DNA from: CAZTGZ01 sp964613385
Lineage (GTDB): Bacteria; Bacteroidota; Bacteroidia; NS11-12g; UBA9320
Length of the DNA stretch: 64,000 bases
NCBI GenBank assembly: GCA_964613385.1
Contig: CAZTGZ010000006.1
Span: forward strand, 1-64,000
Reading direction: 5' to 3'
Shown here: positions 43,849-51,966 of the stretch, piece by piece
Layout: each line of letters starts with the position of its first letter
How positions within the stretch are numbered: position 1 is the first letter of the stretch
The notes under the pieces: model-generated
The model's input: the letters and a program-made list of their open reading frames with translations, nothing else
What the model was told of the DNA's origin: nothing
Databases searched by the model: none
Program-made: the position numbers and the translations under genes

Positions 43849-44554
43849 TAATTCAATGATTAGAAACCTGTGTATTTTGGCTGCATTCATTGGCTTTTAT
43901 GAAGCTAAGGCACAATCCGTTTTGATGGAGCAAGATGTAAATCAGGATACCATAATTCCCGAAAAAGGACCCAATCGGAAGCATTTTAGCAGTGTGTATT
44001 TTTCCGGCGGTTTCATATTAGGTCCTCAGGCTGCAGATACCAGCATCCAAATGGATGGGATGAAATCATGGGAAATGCGCTTTGGATTTTATAATAAATT
44101 TAAGGTGACCAATTGGTATTCTATGGTATTGGATGCGGCGTACCACAGACAGGCATTTTATACAGAAACTGAAAGCGATATAACGCGATATGATAAATTG
44201 ATCATGAACAATGTATCTGCAGGCTTCATGAATCGTATCAATTTTGGTAAAAGAGGAGATAGAGTGGGCAACTACCTGGAGTTAGGGGTGAGTAGTGACT
44301 TTGCCTTTATGATCCGAAAAAAGACATATACCACCTTGGATTCTGATACAGATCATTTCAACAGCTTAAAGCAAACCTGGAATAATCCGGACTATGTGAA
44401 TGATTTGAATTATTATGGAGATGTGAGATTGGGATTCAATCATTATGTAGTTTATGGGAGGTACCGCTTATCCGAAATATTCAACGAAGGAGCCAAGGGA
44501 GCTCAAATGCCGGTAGTATCTGCCGGGTTCATGTTTGATATTGGAGCGAAGTAA
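43838..44554 (+). CDS. Putative outer-membrane barrel protein coupled to the subtilase
   Basis: 238 residues, not a named family. A signal peptide (MIRNLCILAAFIGFYEAKAQ) is followed by strands typical of a small outer-membrane barrel (SVYFSGGFILGPQ, SWEMRFGFYNKFKV, SAGFMNRINFGKRG, VVYGRYRLSEIF, SAGFMFDIGAK). ATG at 43838 lies inside the end of the subtilase gene, ATG at 43856 is an alternative. The tight overlap suggests co-production with the subtilase, possibly as its partner or substrate. Its end overlaps the convergent aminotransferase by 26 bases. Confidence 0.75.
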   Translation: MSNSNSMIRNLCILAAFIGFYEAKAQSVLMEQDVNQDTIIPEKGPNRKHFSSVYFSGGFILGPQAADTSIQMDGMKSWEMRFGFYNKFKVTNWYSMVLDAAYHRQAFYTETESDITRYDKLIMNNVSAGFMNRINFGKRGDRVGNYLELGVSSDFAFMIRKKTYTTLDSDTDHFNSLKQTWNNPDYVNDLNYYGDVRLGFNHYVVYGRYRLSEIFNEGAKGAQMPVVSAGFMFDIGAK

Positions 44555-45731
44555 TTGCCTCGTTTAAGGAAGCACAGGCAAATTCTATTTCCTGATCTGA
44601 AATGATCAGAGGTGGAGATAAACGAATGGCTTTGTCATTAAAAAGGAACCAGTCGGTTAGGACTCCATGAGTTCTCAAATGATGAATGATACTCTGAACA
44701 TGAGCTGCAGATGGCGTATGTATGGCCATCATGAGGCCTTTACCGGTGAGTTTATAGGATTCGGGTAATTTAAGAAGGCTTCTGAACTTACTTTCCTTAA
44801 TCGGAATCTGTTCGCATAGTTTTTCGTTGCGTATAAACTCCAGGGCGGCCAGTGAAGCGGCACAACTGACGGGATGTCCGCCAAAAGTGGTTATGTGACC
44901 CAGAACTGGATTGAATGACAGTGTCTTCATCAGAGAAACATCCGCACAAAAAGCACCTAAAGGGAATCCACCACCCATTCCTTTGGCCATCAAAATGATA
45001 TCCGGTCTAATTCCACTTGTTTGCCAACCCATGAAAGAACCGGTTCTTCCGAAGGCAGTCTGAACTTCATCCATAATGATTAAAACACCATGTTTCCTGC
45101 ATTGGGTTTCCAATGCGATTAAAAAATCGGGGTTGGCGGGCAAATAACCAGATTCTCCTTGCACACTTTCGATTACAACAGCAGCCGTTTGAGAATTTAT
45201 GCATGCTAAATCGGCTATTGAATTAAAATTAATATGATGGATGCCCGGCAATAAAGGGCGAAAGTTATTTGTATAAGTTGTGTCACTCAACAAGCTCATT
45301 GCGCCATGAGTGGATCCGTGATAGGAATGATTGGCTGCAACAAATTCAAATCGGCCAGTCGCTCTTTTGGCCAATTTCATGGCACCTTCCATCGCTTCGC
45401 TACCTGAATTCACAAAGAAAACAGAAGGTTGTGACCATGGCAATTCTGCAGAAAGAGCCTGAGCCAAACGCACTTGAACGTCTTGTATATGTTCACCAAA
45501 TACCATGGTGTGCCAATACTTGTCCATTTGTTGTGCAACTTTTTCCTGTACATACGCATTCCGATGCCCGACATTGCTTACCCCAATTCCGGAAATCAGA
45601 TCCAGATAAGCTTTTCCCGATGTGTCATACAAATTACATCCTTGTGCGAAGGAAACTTCAAACATCATGGGGTCAGGGCTTGTTTGGGCCACGAATGATT
45701 TGAAAGCTTTATGAGATTGAAAGTCCGGCAT
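44529..45731 (-). CDS. Class III PLP-dependent aminotransferase (acetylornithine/GABA type)
   Basis: 400 residues of fold type I. PLP-site marks are VNSGSEAMEGAMKLAKR, IMDEVQTAFGRTGSFMGW (Asp contacting the pyridine ring) and the Schiff-base Lys in LMAKGMGGGFPLGA. Conserved GHITTFGGHPVSCAAS follows. The substrate is not fixed by sequence alone: acetylornithine, ornithine, GABA or a beta-amino donor are all possible, and the gene is not in an arginine cluster. It is distinct from the ornithine aminotransferase at 60474-61697. The gene follows the HU terminator. Confidence 0.92.
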   Translation of the reverse strand: MPDFQSHKAFKSFVAQTSPDPMMFEVSFAQGCNLYDTSGKAYLDLISGIGVSNVGHRNAYVQEKVAQQMDKYWHTMVFGEHIQDVQVRLAQALSAELPWSQPSVFFVNSGSEAMEGAMKLAKRATGRFEFVAANHSYHGSTHGAMSLLSDTTYTNNFRPLLPGIHHINFNSIADLACINSQTAAVVIESVQGESGYLPANPDFLIALETQCRKHGVLIIMDEVQTAFGRTGSFMGWQTSGIRPDIILMAKGMGGGFPLGAFCADVSLMKTLSFNPVLGHITTFGGHPVSCAASLAALEFIRNEKLCEQIPIKESKFRSLLKLPESYKLTGKGLMMAIHTPSAAHVQSIIHHLRTHGVLTDWFLFNDKAIRLSPPLIISDQEIEFACASLNEAITSLQYQT

Positions 45732-45740
45732 AGTGCGAAT

Positions 45741-45770
45741 AAAAAAAAAGAGGCTGCAACCGCAACCTCT
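45741..45770 (-). terminator. Rho-independent terminator of the HU gene
   Basis: Read on the minus strand, AGAGGTTGC pairs with GCAGCCTCT (one G-T pair) across a 4-base loop, followed by nine Ts. It lies 26 bases past the HU stop and ends ten bases before the aminotransferase start. Confidence 0.85.
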
Positions 45771-45795
45771 TTATCCAAATAATTTTAGTTTAAAA

Positions 45796-46068
45796 TTATC
45801 CTACGTTGTTAGAAAGTTCGGTTCCGGCTTTGAAACGTACCACTTTCTTAGCAGCAATTTTAATTGGCTTACCTGTTTGTGGGTTTCTTCCGGTTCTGGC
45901 AGAACGCTCAGAAATAGAGAAAGTACCGAAACCAACCAAAATCACTTTGTCACCACTCTTCAAAGCAGATGCAGTAGCGTCTGTAAATGAATTCAAAGCA
46001 GTTTGTGCCTGAGCTTTAGTGATACCTGCGTCAGCAGCGATTTTTGAAATTAAATCAGATTTGTTCAT
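45796..46068 (-). CDS. HU DNA-binding protein
   Basis: Canonical 90-residue HU (MNKSDLISKIAADAGITKAQ) with the DNA-bending arm GRNPQTGKPIKIAAKK including the intercalating Pro. As a homodimer it compacts and bends the nucleoid. The motif is intact, unlike the HU-like protein at 19972-20271, so this is probably the main HU of the cell. It is a single-gene unit with its own strong terminator. The 89 bases before aroK hold no identified gene. Confidence 0.97.
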   Translation of the reverse strand: MNKSDLISKIAADAGITKAQAQTALNSFTDATASALKSGDKVILVGFGTFSISERSARTGRNPQTGKPIKIAAKKVVRFKAGTELSNNVG

Positions 46069-46157
46069 AATAATAGATTTTTAAATTTTTGTATATTTCT
46101 TTAGTTAATGCATTGCCCTTTATTAGTAGGGGTTTACAAGCATTTTCTGAAACAAGT

Positions 46158-46700
46158 TTATAAAAAGTTGTGTAAATAAATTAAGTCAGGATGCTGTTTT
46201 GTGAATAAATTCAGTGTCATTGTTAATAATTCCGGGCTTTTCGCCCACTGCAAGGGGATTTTCAGGTGTGCAGCCTCGTAATATGGGCGACGTTGCTCGT
46301 ACAATTTCAGTATTTGCTGATTGGATAATCCGGCTAAAACCGGCCTGTCAGATAATTGCTTTGCTTTCAGTTTTCTTAATATTTCTACAGGACTCAATTG
46401 CAAATAAATAACCAATCCATGCTTCTTAAGCAATTCCATCTGGTTGTAAAAGCAGGGTGTGCCCCCTCCAACAGTGAATACTGAGTTTGTATCTATGCGT
46501 CGTAAGCATTCGTTTAAAACAGTATTTTCAAGTATTCTAAATTCGTTTTCTCCTTGCTTTTTGAAAATATCTGTGATTTGACGGCCTTCACGTTTTTCTA
46601 TTTCACTATCCAAATCCGTAAATGACATGCCTAAATATGACGATAGTCTTGATCCGAGATAAGTCTTACCTGCTCCGGTGAATCCGGTTAAAATGATCAT
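46158..46700 (-). CDS. aroK: Shikimate kinase
   Basis: Phosphorylates shikimate at O3 with ATP, fifth step of the pathway whose aroB, aroA and aroC lie nearby. The Walker A motif is GFTGAGKTYLGSRL. The shikimate-binding Asp and Arg lie in FTDLDSEIEK and NEFRILE, and TVGGGTPCF completes the site. The usual LID arginines are in DRPVLAG. At 180 residues it has normal length. It starts four bases inside the permease stop, so its translation is coupled to an unrelated transporter gene. Confidence 0.96.
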   Translation of the reverse strand: MIILTGFTGAGKTYLGSRLSSYLGMSFTDLDSEIEKREGRQITDIFKKQGENEFRILENTVLNECLRRIDTNSVFTVGGGTPCFYNQMELLKKHGLVIYLQLSPVEILRKLKAKQLSDRPVLAGLSNQQILKLYEQRRPYYEAAHLKIPLQWAKSPELLTMTLNLFTKQHPDLIYLHNFL

Positions 46701-47728
46701 GATACGCGAATTCTGGGATCAATGGTTTTATGCAGATAATCGACGAACATATTCATAAAAATGAAAATTAAGGCTATCCATAGCACACAACCCATAACCA
46801 CGGGTAGATCAGATTTTTCCAATGATTCAATGGTCAATTTGCCGATACCTTTCCAATTAAAAATATATTCTACAAAAAAAGCTCCGGCCAACAAAGATGC
46901 AAACCATCCGGAAGCCGAGGTGATCACCGGGTTAATAGCGTTTCTTAAAGCATGCCGGCCGATGACGTTTGCCTCTGAAAGACCTTTTGCTCTTGCCGTA
47001 CGGATATAATCTTTGTCCAGTTCTTCATTCAATGCCCCTCGCGTCAATTGTGTAATTACCGCCAATGGTCTTATGCCCAATGCTATGGAGGGCAAAATGA
47101 GATTCTTTGGAACCCATATCCTTCCTTTGAAGGGGTCTAAATCTGTCAGACTTCCCGACATTGAAAGTCCGGTGATATCGTGCAGGAGCATTCCGAAGAT
47201 CCAGGCTATCAGAACAGCAGCAAAAAAGCTGGGTAAGGATATTCCGGCAGTGCTGAGAAACATCAATAAGCGATCCGGCCATTTGCCATAAAAAAGTCCT
47301 GATATTACGCCCATTAGTATACCAAGGACCGTAGCAAGCAGCATACTGGTAAAAGCCAGCACTAAGGTGCCGGGTATGGAGTCCAGAATTAATTCAGAAA
47401 CTTCCTTTCCATTTTGAAAAGAACGCCTCAGGTATGGCCATTTTAAGGCTATTCTTTTGTCTTTCCAATAAAATAGTTTCCAACCCCTGTCCTCAGAACT
47501 GGTTCCAATAAAGCTGAGGTCATTAATATAAAGGACATATCTGGTTAATGCCGGTTGATCCAAACCTAGTTCGCGATTAATCATTGCTTTGGTTTGTTCA
47601 TCCGTTCGCTCACCTGTAACCATTTGCGAAGGGTCAGGAAAGGCGGAATTGAATAGAAAAAAAACCAGCGTTGCAATGCTGAATAATATGAACAAGGCAT
47701 ACAAACTCCCCGATAAAAAAGACCTCAT
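46697..47728 (-). CDS. ABC transporter permease (OppB/DppB family)
   Basis: 343 residues, integral inner-membrane permease of a peptide or nickel importer. A signal-anchor helix at the N-terminus (about 6-28) is followed by five more hydrophobic segments from about residue 130 on. The binding-protein-dependent loop is ALNEELDKDYIRTARAKGLSE, here split as YIRTARAKGLSEANVIGRHA. The extracytoplasmic insert between the first two helices is typical of DppB. No partner permease, ATPase or binding protein is encoded beside it, so these must be elsewhere. It is coupled to the BT_3928-type gene upstream and to aroK downstream. Confidence 0.92.
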   Translation of the reverse strand: MRSFLSGSLYALFILFSIATLVFFLFNSAFPDPSQMVTGERTDEQTKAMINRELGLDQPALTRYVLYINDLSFIGTSSEDRGWKLFYWKDKRIALKWPYLRRSFQNGKEVSELILDSIPGTLVLAFTSMLLATVLGILMGVISGLFYGKWPDRLLMFLSTAGISLPSFFAAVLIAWIFGMLLHDITGLSMSGSLTDLDPFKGRIWVPKNLILPSIALGIRPLAVITQLTRGALNEELDKDYIRTARAKGLSEANVIGRHALRNAINPVITSASGWFASLLAGAFFVEYIFNWKGIGKLTIESLEKSDLPVVMGCVLWIALIFIFMNMFVDYLHKTIDPRIRVS

Positions 47729-49251
47729 TCTTTTTTGAGCAGCTTATTTATTTTTCTGACTGATGGCAATCTGGTATAGGGCCAGGTATTTTGAATAACA
47801 CTGGAGTCCCTGAGATATAATAGTCCCGGATTTGAACGGATTATTGTTTTAAGGTTGGTCTCATCTCCATAATAAAACTCAAAGCTCAGCTGTAAATCAT
47901 GTCTGAGTTTTTCAGCATCGGCGGGACTGGCAGAAGTAAGGGCAATAAACGGGATTTCGTTTTGTTGTATTTCAAGGGCAAGTTTTTTAATCTTTTGCCA
48001 GGTTCTTGGATGAATTCTTTCAAGTTTTCTGACAACGAGCAAAAACTTCTGATCTCCGGAATTGAAAAAACTATCCACGAAATCCATTTCCCCCTGTGCG
48101 TCAAACATGTGAAAATCATGGATGGGTGGCTGATAGGCTTTTTCTATAATTTTCTCATTTTTAATAGAATAGTATGACCACTCTGAATAGTCTAGTTTAG
48201 GGGTGAATGAGTTCTTATCCGAATCATAAATGACTTCTTTTAATTCACCTTGTTCGTTTTTATATAAGTATGTGATTACAACATGATCATTGAGCCGCTC
48301 ACCAGAAGGAATTTTCATGAGTTCCTTGACGTTATTGCCGGGCTTAAAAGGCAGAAAATTGTAAACAGGCAAGTAGTATCGGCAGTAGATCGCAAATGAA
48401 GTTGCAAAAATGCTGATGAAGGCCAGAAAGTTGATGGAAAAAAAGATACTGAAGAGGGGCTTTATTTTTCTATGACCGAGAAGAAATAATAAAGACAAAA
48501 TGGTCAGGACAACATCTTTATAAAACGAATGATGGGGTGTCAGCTTTAAAGCATCTCCGAAACATCCGCAATCGGTCACTTTGTTATAAGTAGCAGAGTA
48601 CCAGGTCAAAAATGTAAAAAACAACATCATCGACAACACCAAAGAACCGATAAGCAGTGGATTAAAGCCAATGAGCAGCGCGAAACCCAATAGGATTTCA
48701 ATCACGGATATGAGAATCGCAAATATGAGGGCGTATTTCTTCATATTCCTGAAAGTAGCTGCCCAATACGAGTCCTTTTTAATGAGCTTAACGACAGGGA
48801 TTTTGCGTTCTTTGCTAAGATTTATTCCGGATTGAATATCTATTTTTTCATTAATAAGAGGTGCATTTCCGGTGAAGAGCTGACAATTGAATGTGGTATC
48901 TGAGCTTATATCAGTTTGGTAGATGACTTGATTGTTGAATAGCAGATAGAATTTTGATTTCAGTAGGGTATCAGGATTCAGGGAGTCTCCGGTCAATGTG
49001 GTTTCCCAATTTCCACACTGAAAAGCCATGGTTACGGAACTGTCGTTTGTGACCAAAGATCTGCTGAGAATCAGCGAATCGTCAATCCGCACCGCCAAAG
49101 TATCCTGAACTGCTTTTAAATCTTCAGAAAAAACGGTGAAATATTCTTCCAGTTTGTAAGAAAAACCGGTTGGGTCATTGGCTTTGATCAAACCGGACAG
49201 TATCAACAACAATCCAATCAGAAATCTGCTGTATTGTGCGAGCCATTTCAT
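47725..49251 (-). CDS. BT_3928-family DoxX/MauE-like membrane protein
   Basis: 508 residues. The N-terminal DoxX-like helix (YSRFLIGLLLILSGLIKAND) is followed by an extracytoplasmic part (about 40-165) and four more helices (about 172-310). A CGCFGD motif lies in the membrane domain (KVTDCGCFGDALKL), the MauE/DoxX feature suggesting thiol redox. The C-terminal 200 residues resemble a periplasmic thioredoxin-like domain without a CXXC pair. It is a conserved Bacteroidota protein of unknown role, perhaps in membrane redox or respiration. It is coupled by a four-base overlap to DUF1599 before it and to the permease after it. Confidence 0.88.
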   Translation of the reverse strand: MKWLAQYSRFLIGLLLILSGLIKANDPTGFSYKLEEYFTVFSEDLKAVQDTLAVRIDDSLILSRSLVTNDSSVTMAFQCGNWETTLTGDSLNPDTLLKSKFYLLFNNQVIYQTDISSDTTFNCQLFTGNAPLINEKIDIQSGINLSKERKIPVVKLIKKDSYWAATFRNMKKYALIFAILISVIEILLGFALLIGFNPLLIGSLVLSMMLFFTFLTWYSATYNKVTDCGCFGDALKLTPHHSFYKDVVLTILSLLFLLGHRKIKPLFSIFFSINFLAFISIFATSFAIYCRYYLPVYNFLPFKPGNNVKELMKIPSGERLNDHVVITYLYKNEQGELKEVIYDSDKNSFTPKLDYSEWSYYSIKNEKIIEKAYQPPIHDFHMFDAQGEMDFVDSFFNSGDQKFLLVVRKLERIHPRTWQKIKKLALEIQQNEIPFIALTSASPADAEKLRHDLQLSFEFYYGDETNLKTIIRSNPGLLYLRDSSVIQNTWPYTRLPSVRKINKLLKKE

Positions 49252-49808
49252 ACCGAATCTTCTTTTAAGCGAATCAGGGCAAACACCGCGTAATTTAAAA
49301 TATCCTGATAATTTGAGGCAATACCTTCAGATATGAGCGTTTTCCCTTGATTGTCTTCTATTTGACGAATGCGAAGTAATTTGGATAAAATGAGATCTGT
49401 ATATGTTTTAATTCGCATTTCCCTCCAGGCTTCACCGTAATCGTGATTTTTTTGCTGCATGAGATGTTTGCAAGCATGAACTTCCTGGTCATACCCTTCC
49501 AGCAATTCCTGCAAATTTTGAACTTCTAGTGTTTCTGAACCCTGCAAAATCATGAGTCCCATAATGCAGTAATTTACAATCCCTGCATATTCATCGAATA
49601 TATTCTCCTGAACCTTTTGTTCCCCTTTTTCTTCAATACTTCTAAGCCTGCTCGCTTTGATAAAAATTTGATCTGTAACAGATGATGAGCGCAAAATCTT
49701 CCAACTCGTACCGTAGTCATTATTCTTCTTTAAAAAAATTTCCCGGCAATATTGAACTACTTCATCGTACTGTTTGTCGGTTTCAGAATAAGTCAAAGCA
49801 ATGTCCAT
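49248..49808 (-). CDS. DUF1599 protein with an internal duplication
   Basis: 186 residues of a family known as nucleotide modification associated domain 1. Two similar halves are visible: KKNNDYGTSWKILRSSSVTD with IFIKASRLRSIEE and IVNYCIMGLMIL, then KNHDYGEAWREMRIKTYTD with ILSKLLRIRQIED and ILNYAVFALIRL. Each half carries the K-x-x-DYG and K-x-x-R-x-R motifs, so the protein is a fused tandem pair. It has no signal peptide and is probably cytosolic. It begins the DUF1599-BT_3928-permease-aroK set and diverges from folP over 27 bases. Confidence 0.9.
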   Translation of the reverse strand: MDIALTYSETDKQYDEVVQYCREIFLKKNNDYGTSWKILRSSSVTDQIFIKASRLRSIEEKGEQKVQENIFDEYAGIVNYCIMGLMILQGSETLEVQNLQELLEGYDQEVHACKHLMQQKNHDYGEAWREMRIKTYTDLILSKLLRIRQIEDNQGKTLISEGIASNYQDILNYAVFALIRLKEDSV

Positions 49809-49824
49809 TAATATTGCAATAATA
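49809..49824. promoter_or_regulatory. Abutting divergent -7 boxes between DUF1599 and folP
   Basis: TAATATTGCAATAATA holds TAATATTG on the plus strand (for folP) and TATTATTG on the minus strand (for DUF1599). Each matches TAnnTTTG at 7 of 8 positions, and the boxes lie back to back with no spacer. The whole divergent gap is only 27 bases. Confidence 0.35.
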
Positions 49825-49835
49825 ATCTCAAATCA

Positions 49836-50693
49836 TTGAAAAAGGGTAGACCAGCCAATTCAATCCTCCTGAAAGGTGAAATTATCGACCTGACAAGTCC
49901 TGTAATCATGGGAATTTTGAATATTACCAATGACTCATTTTACTCGGGAAGCAGAGCAACAGATAGAGATGATATTCTAAAGAAAACAGAAAAACACTTA
50001 CTCGAGGGGGCTACTTTTATCGATATTGGAGGTTACAGCAGCAGGCCTGGTGCAATCGATATATCCTATGAGCTGGAATTGGAGCGTGTCATGTCTGCTG
50101 TTACGTGTATTCTGGAGGCGTTTCCGGAAACCATAATATCTGTTGACACATTCAGGGCATCTGTAGCAAAGGAAGCCATACAGGCAGGAGCAAGCATCAT
50201 TAATGATATTTCCGCTGCTGAGGATGACATGGATATGCCGGATGTTATGGCAGAACTAAATGTACCGGTTATTCTCATGCATAAGCAGGGAAAACCATCT
50301 ACCATGCAGTTGAACCCTCAGTACGCAGATGTTACTACTGAAGTGATATCGTACCTGTTACATCGCACACAGTTGCTCAAGTCCAAAGGGGTGAAAGACA
50401 TCATTTGGGACCCTGGTTTTGGATTTGGTAAAACGCTGGAACATAATTATCAACTTCTGAGACAATTAGGGGAATTAAGCATATTTGGCTTTCCAATATT
50501 GGCCGGTATTAGTCGTAAATCCATGATAACCAAAGTGTTAAATATTCCAAATTCAGAAGCTTTAAATGGAACCACGGCCATGCACATGTTGGCATTACAG
50601 GGTGGAGCTAAAATTCTCAGAGCACATGACGTAAAGGAAGCTGCCCAGTGCATTCGGTTGTTCGAAGAGTTTATGCACACCGATATTCCTTAA
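49836..50693 (+). CDS. folP: Dihydropteroate synthase
   Basis: Joins p-aminobenzoate to the pterin pyrophosphate to make dihydropteroate in folate synthesis; target of sulfonamides. TIM-barrel marks are MGILNITNDSFYSGSR (pterin and Mg site), IDIGGYSSRPGA, DTFRASVAKEA, NDISAAE and DPGFGFGKTLEHN. 285 residues is the family length. No ATG is available before the pterin motif, so TTG 49836 (KKGRPANSILLKGEIIDL) is the likely start; starting at the Met of MGILN would delete the first strand. A strong terminator follows it. Confidence 0.95.
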   Translation: MKKGRPANSILLKGEIIDLTSPVIMGILNITNDSFYSGSRATDRDDILKKTEKHLLEGATFIDIGGYSSRPGAIDISYELELERVMSAVTCILEAFPETIISVDTFRASVAKEAIQAGASIINDISAAEDDMDMPDVMAELNVPVILMHKQGKPSTMQLNPQYADVTTEVISYLLHRTQLLKSKGVKDIIWDPGFGFGKTLEHNYQLLRQLGELSIFGFPILAGISRKSMITKVLNIPNSEALNGTTAMHMLALQGGAKILRAHDVKEAAQCIRLFEEFMHTDIP

Positions 50694-50785
50694 TGGTTTG
50701 TTTACGTTTGGGTTATATAGATTGAAGTCATTTGCAGTGATTCTTAAATGAATCATCTGCTATAAGTATTTTTCATCTTGGTTTG

Positions 50786-50820
50786 CAGCAAAACATTTTT
50801 TAATGTTTTGCTGTTTTTTT
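50786..50820 (+). terminator. Rho-independent terminator of folP
   Basis: CAGCAAAACAT pairs with ATGTTTTGCTG (11 bp, 6-base loop) and is followed by TTTTTTT. It lies about 95 bases past the folP stop and directly next to the convergent TPR lipoprotein stop. The other 90 bases of the gap show nothing clear. Confidence 0.85.
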
Positions 50821-51599
50821 TATGGAAGATTCTTCTTTCCAAATTCCAATATTTCTTCAGCAGATTTTCCGATTAACTTGTTATCTATCAAGTAAGCTGC
50901 TTGTTTTCCTTCTTCCGTATCGGGGAATTCTGACCGGAGTCGGGCATAATATATTTTGGCACTGTCGAGAAGGTTTAATTCATTTTCATATAGAAAGGCA
51001 ATGGTTTGTAGGGAGGAAGCATTTTTTGGATTCTTTGGCTCCTTAAAGATTGAAAATTTATGGGACGCAATAGCATCGTTATAAGCCGCAACTGTCTGAT
51101 AAATATAAGCGGCTTTTTTCGAATCGGTAGAAGCCTGTTGATTGTTTTGAGCTTTCTCAGCATTCTTTTGATAACTGAGCGCCAAATCCAATTGGTCGGC
51201 AACTGACAAAGGACGGAGTTTGCCGGATTCAAGAAAATAATAAATAGCACTGTCGAATCGGTTTTCAATCTGGTAAATCTTAGCCAGGTTCTGATAAGTT
51301 GAAGGTAATTCTGCTCCGGCAGGATAGTTCTTTACATACATAAATGACAGTGACTTGGCAGTGACGTTATCCTTTTTAAGCCCGGCTTGCATGGCTGCAT
51401 AATTCAGATAATAGGAGCTTTTTGCTTCTTTTGGATAGCGTGTAGCGTATTCAATATAATAAGTGTATAAGGAATCAAGGGCAGATGGAGAAGTCGCTCC
51501 ATGTTCCAATCGTTTAATTTTCTTTTCGAGCTTAAGTTTTGGGTCTGTGCATGAAGCGACTAAGCTCAATACCAATACGTAATAGATATATTTATTCAT
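50820..51599 (-). CDS. TPR-repeat lipoprotein
   Basis: About 259 residues. The start at 51599 gives a lipoprotein signal (MNKYIYYVLVLSLVASC). The rest is alpha-helical with several TPR-like units, for example SALDSLYTYYIEYATRYPKE, TYQNLAKIYQIENRFDSAI and NASSLQTIAFLYENELN. It resembles BamD-like or tol-pal YbgF-like scaffold lipoproteins, but no specific family can be named. The ATG lies inside the end of the CoA-binding gene (ATG within the last codons), so it is coupled to purB and the CoA-binding gene. Confidence 0.8.
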   Translation of the reverse strand: MNKYIYYVLVLSLVASCTDPKLKLEKKIKRLEHGATSPSALDSLYTYYIEYATRYPKEAKSSYYLNYAAMQAGLKKDNVTAKSLSFMYVKNYPAGAELPSTYQNLAKIYQIENRFDSAIYYFLESGKLRPLSVADQLDLALSYQKNAEKAQNNQQASTDSKKAAYIYQTVAAYNDAIASHKFSIFKEPKNPKNASSLQTIAFLYENELNLLDSAKIYYARLRSEFPDTEEGKQAAYLIDNKLIGKSAEEILEFGKKNLP

Positions 51600-51966
51600 G
51601 ATAATTTTCATATTGTCCTGTTGCTAATAATACCAAGGTACAAGCCTCAACTACCTGAATTCCCGCAGCCCTGAGCTTTGCGTATACAGGTGGATTTTCA
51701 GTTCCCGGATTAAAGATAATCCTTGATGGACTAAGCGATAACCAATAATCGATCTGCTTATCTTGTAGGCTCGGGTTAATATACAAGGTTATGGTTTCTA
51801 TATCTGGAAGATTAACCGGAGCATCAAAGCTGGTTTTACCGAATATTTCGATCCTGCGGTTAGAAATCATTTCAAATGGCAAAGATGCCCTGGTAAGCTT
51901 ATACGCTGCCTGATAGGAAGCCCTTTCCGGTTTTGAACTCGCACCTATGATTAAAGTTTTACCCAT
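51592..51966 (-). CDS. CoA-binding domain protein (YccU-like)
   Basis: 124 residues: a single Rossmann-like CoA-binding domain (MGKTLIIGASSKPERASYQA at the start). The middle contains SPSRIIFNPGTENPP and the end ACTLVLLATGQYE. These small proteins bind CoA or a related nucleotide; the biological role is not known. It starts immediately after the purB stop, with a TPR lipoprotein overlapping its end. Confidence 0.85.
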   Translation of the reverse strand: MGKTLIIGASSKPERASYQAAYKLTRASLPFEMISNRRIEIFGKTSFDAPVNLPDIETITLYINPSLQDKQIDYWLSLSPSRIIFNPGTENPPVYAKLRAAGIQVVEACTLVLLATGQYENYHE

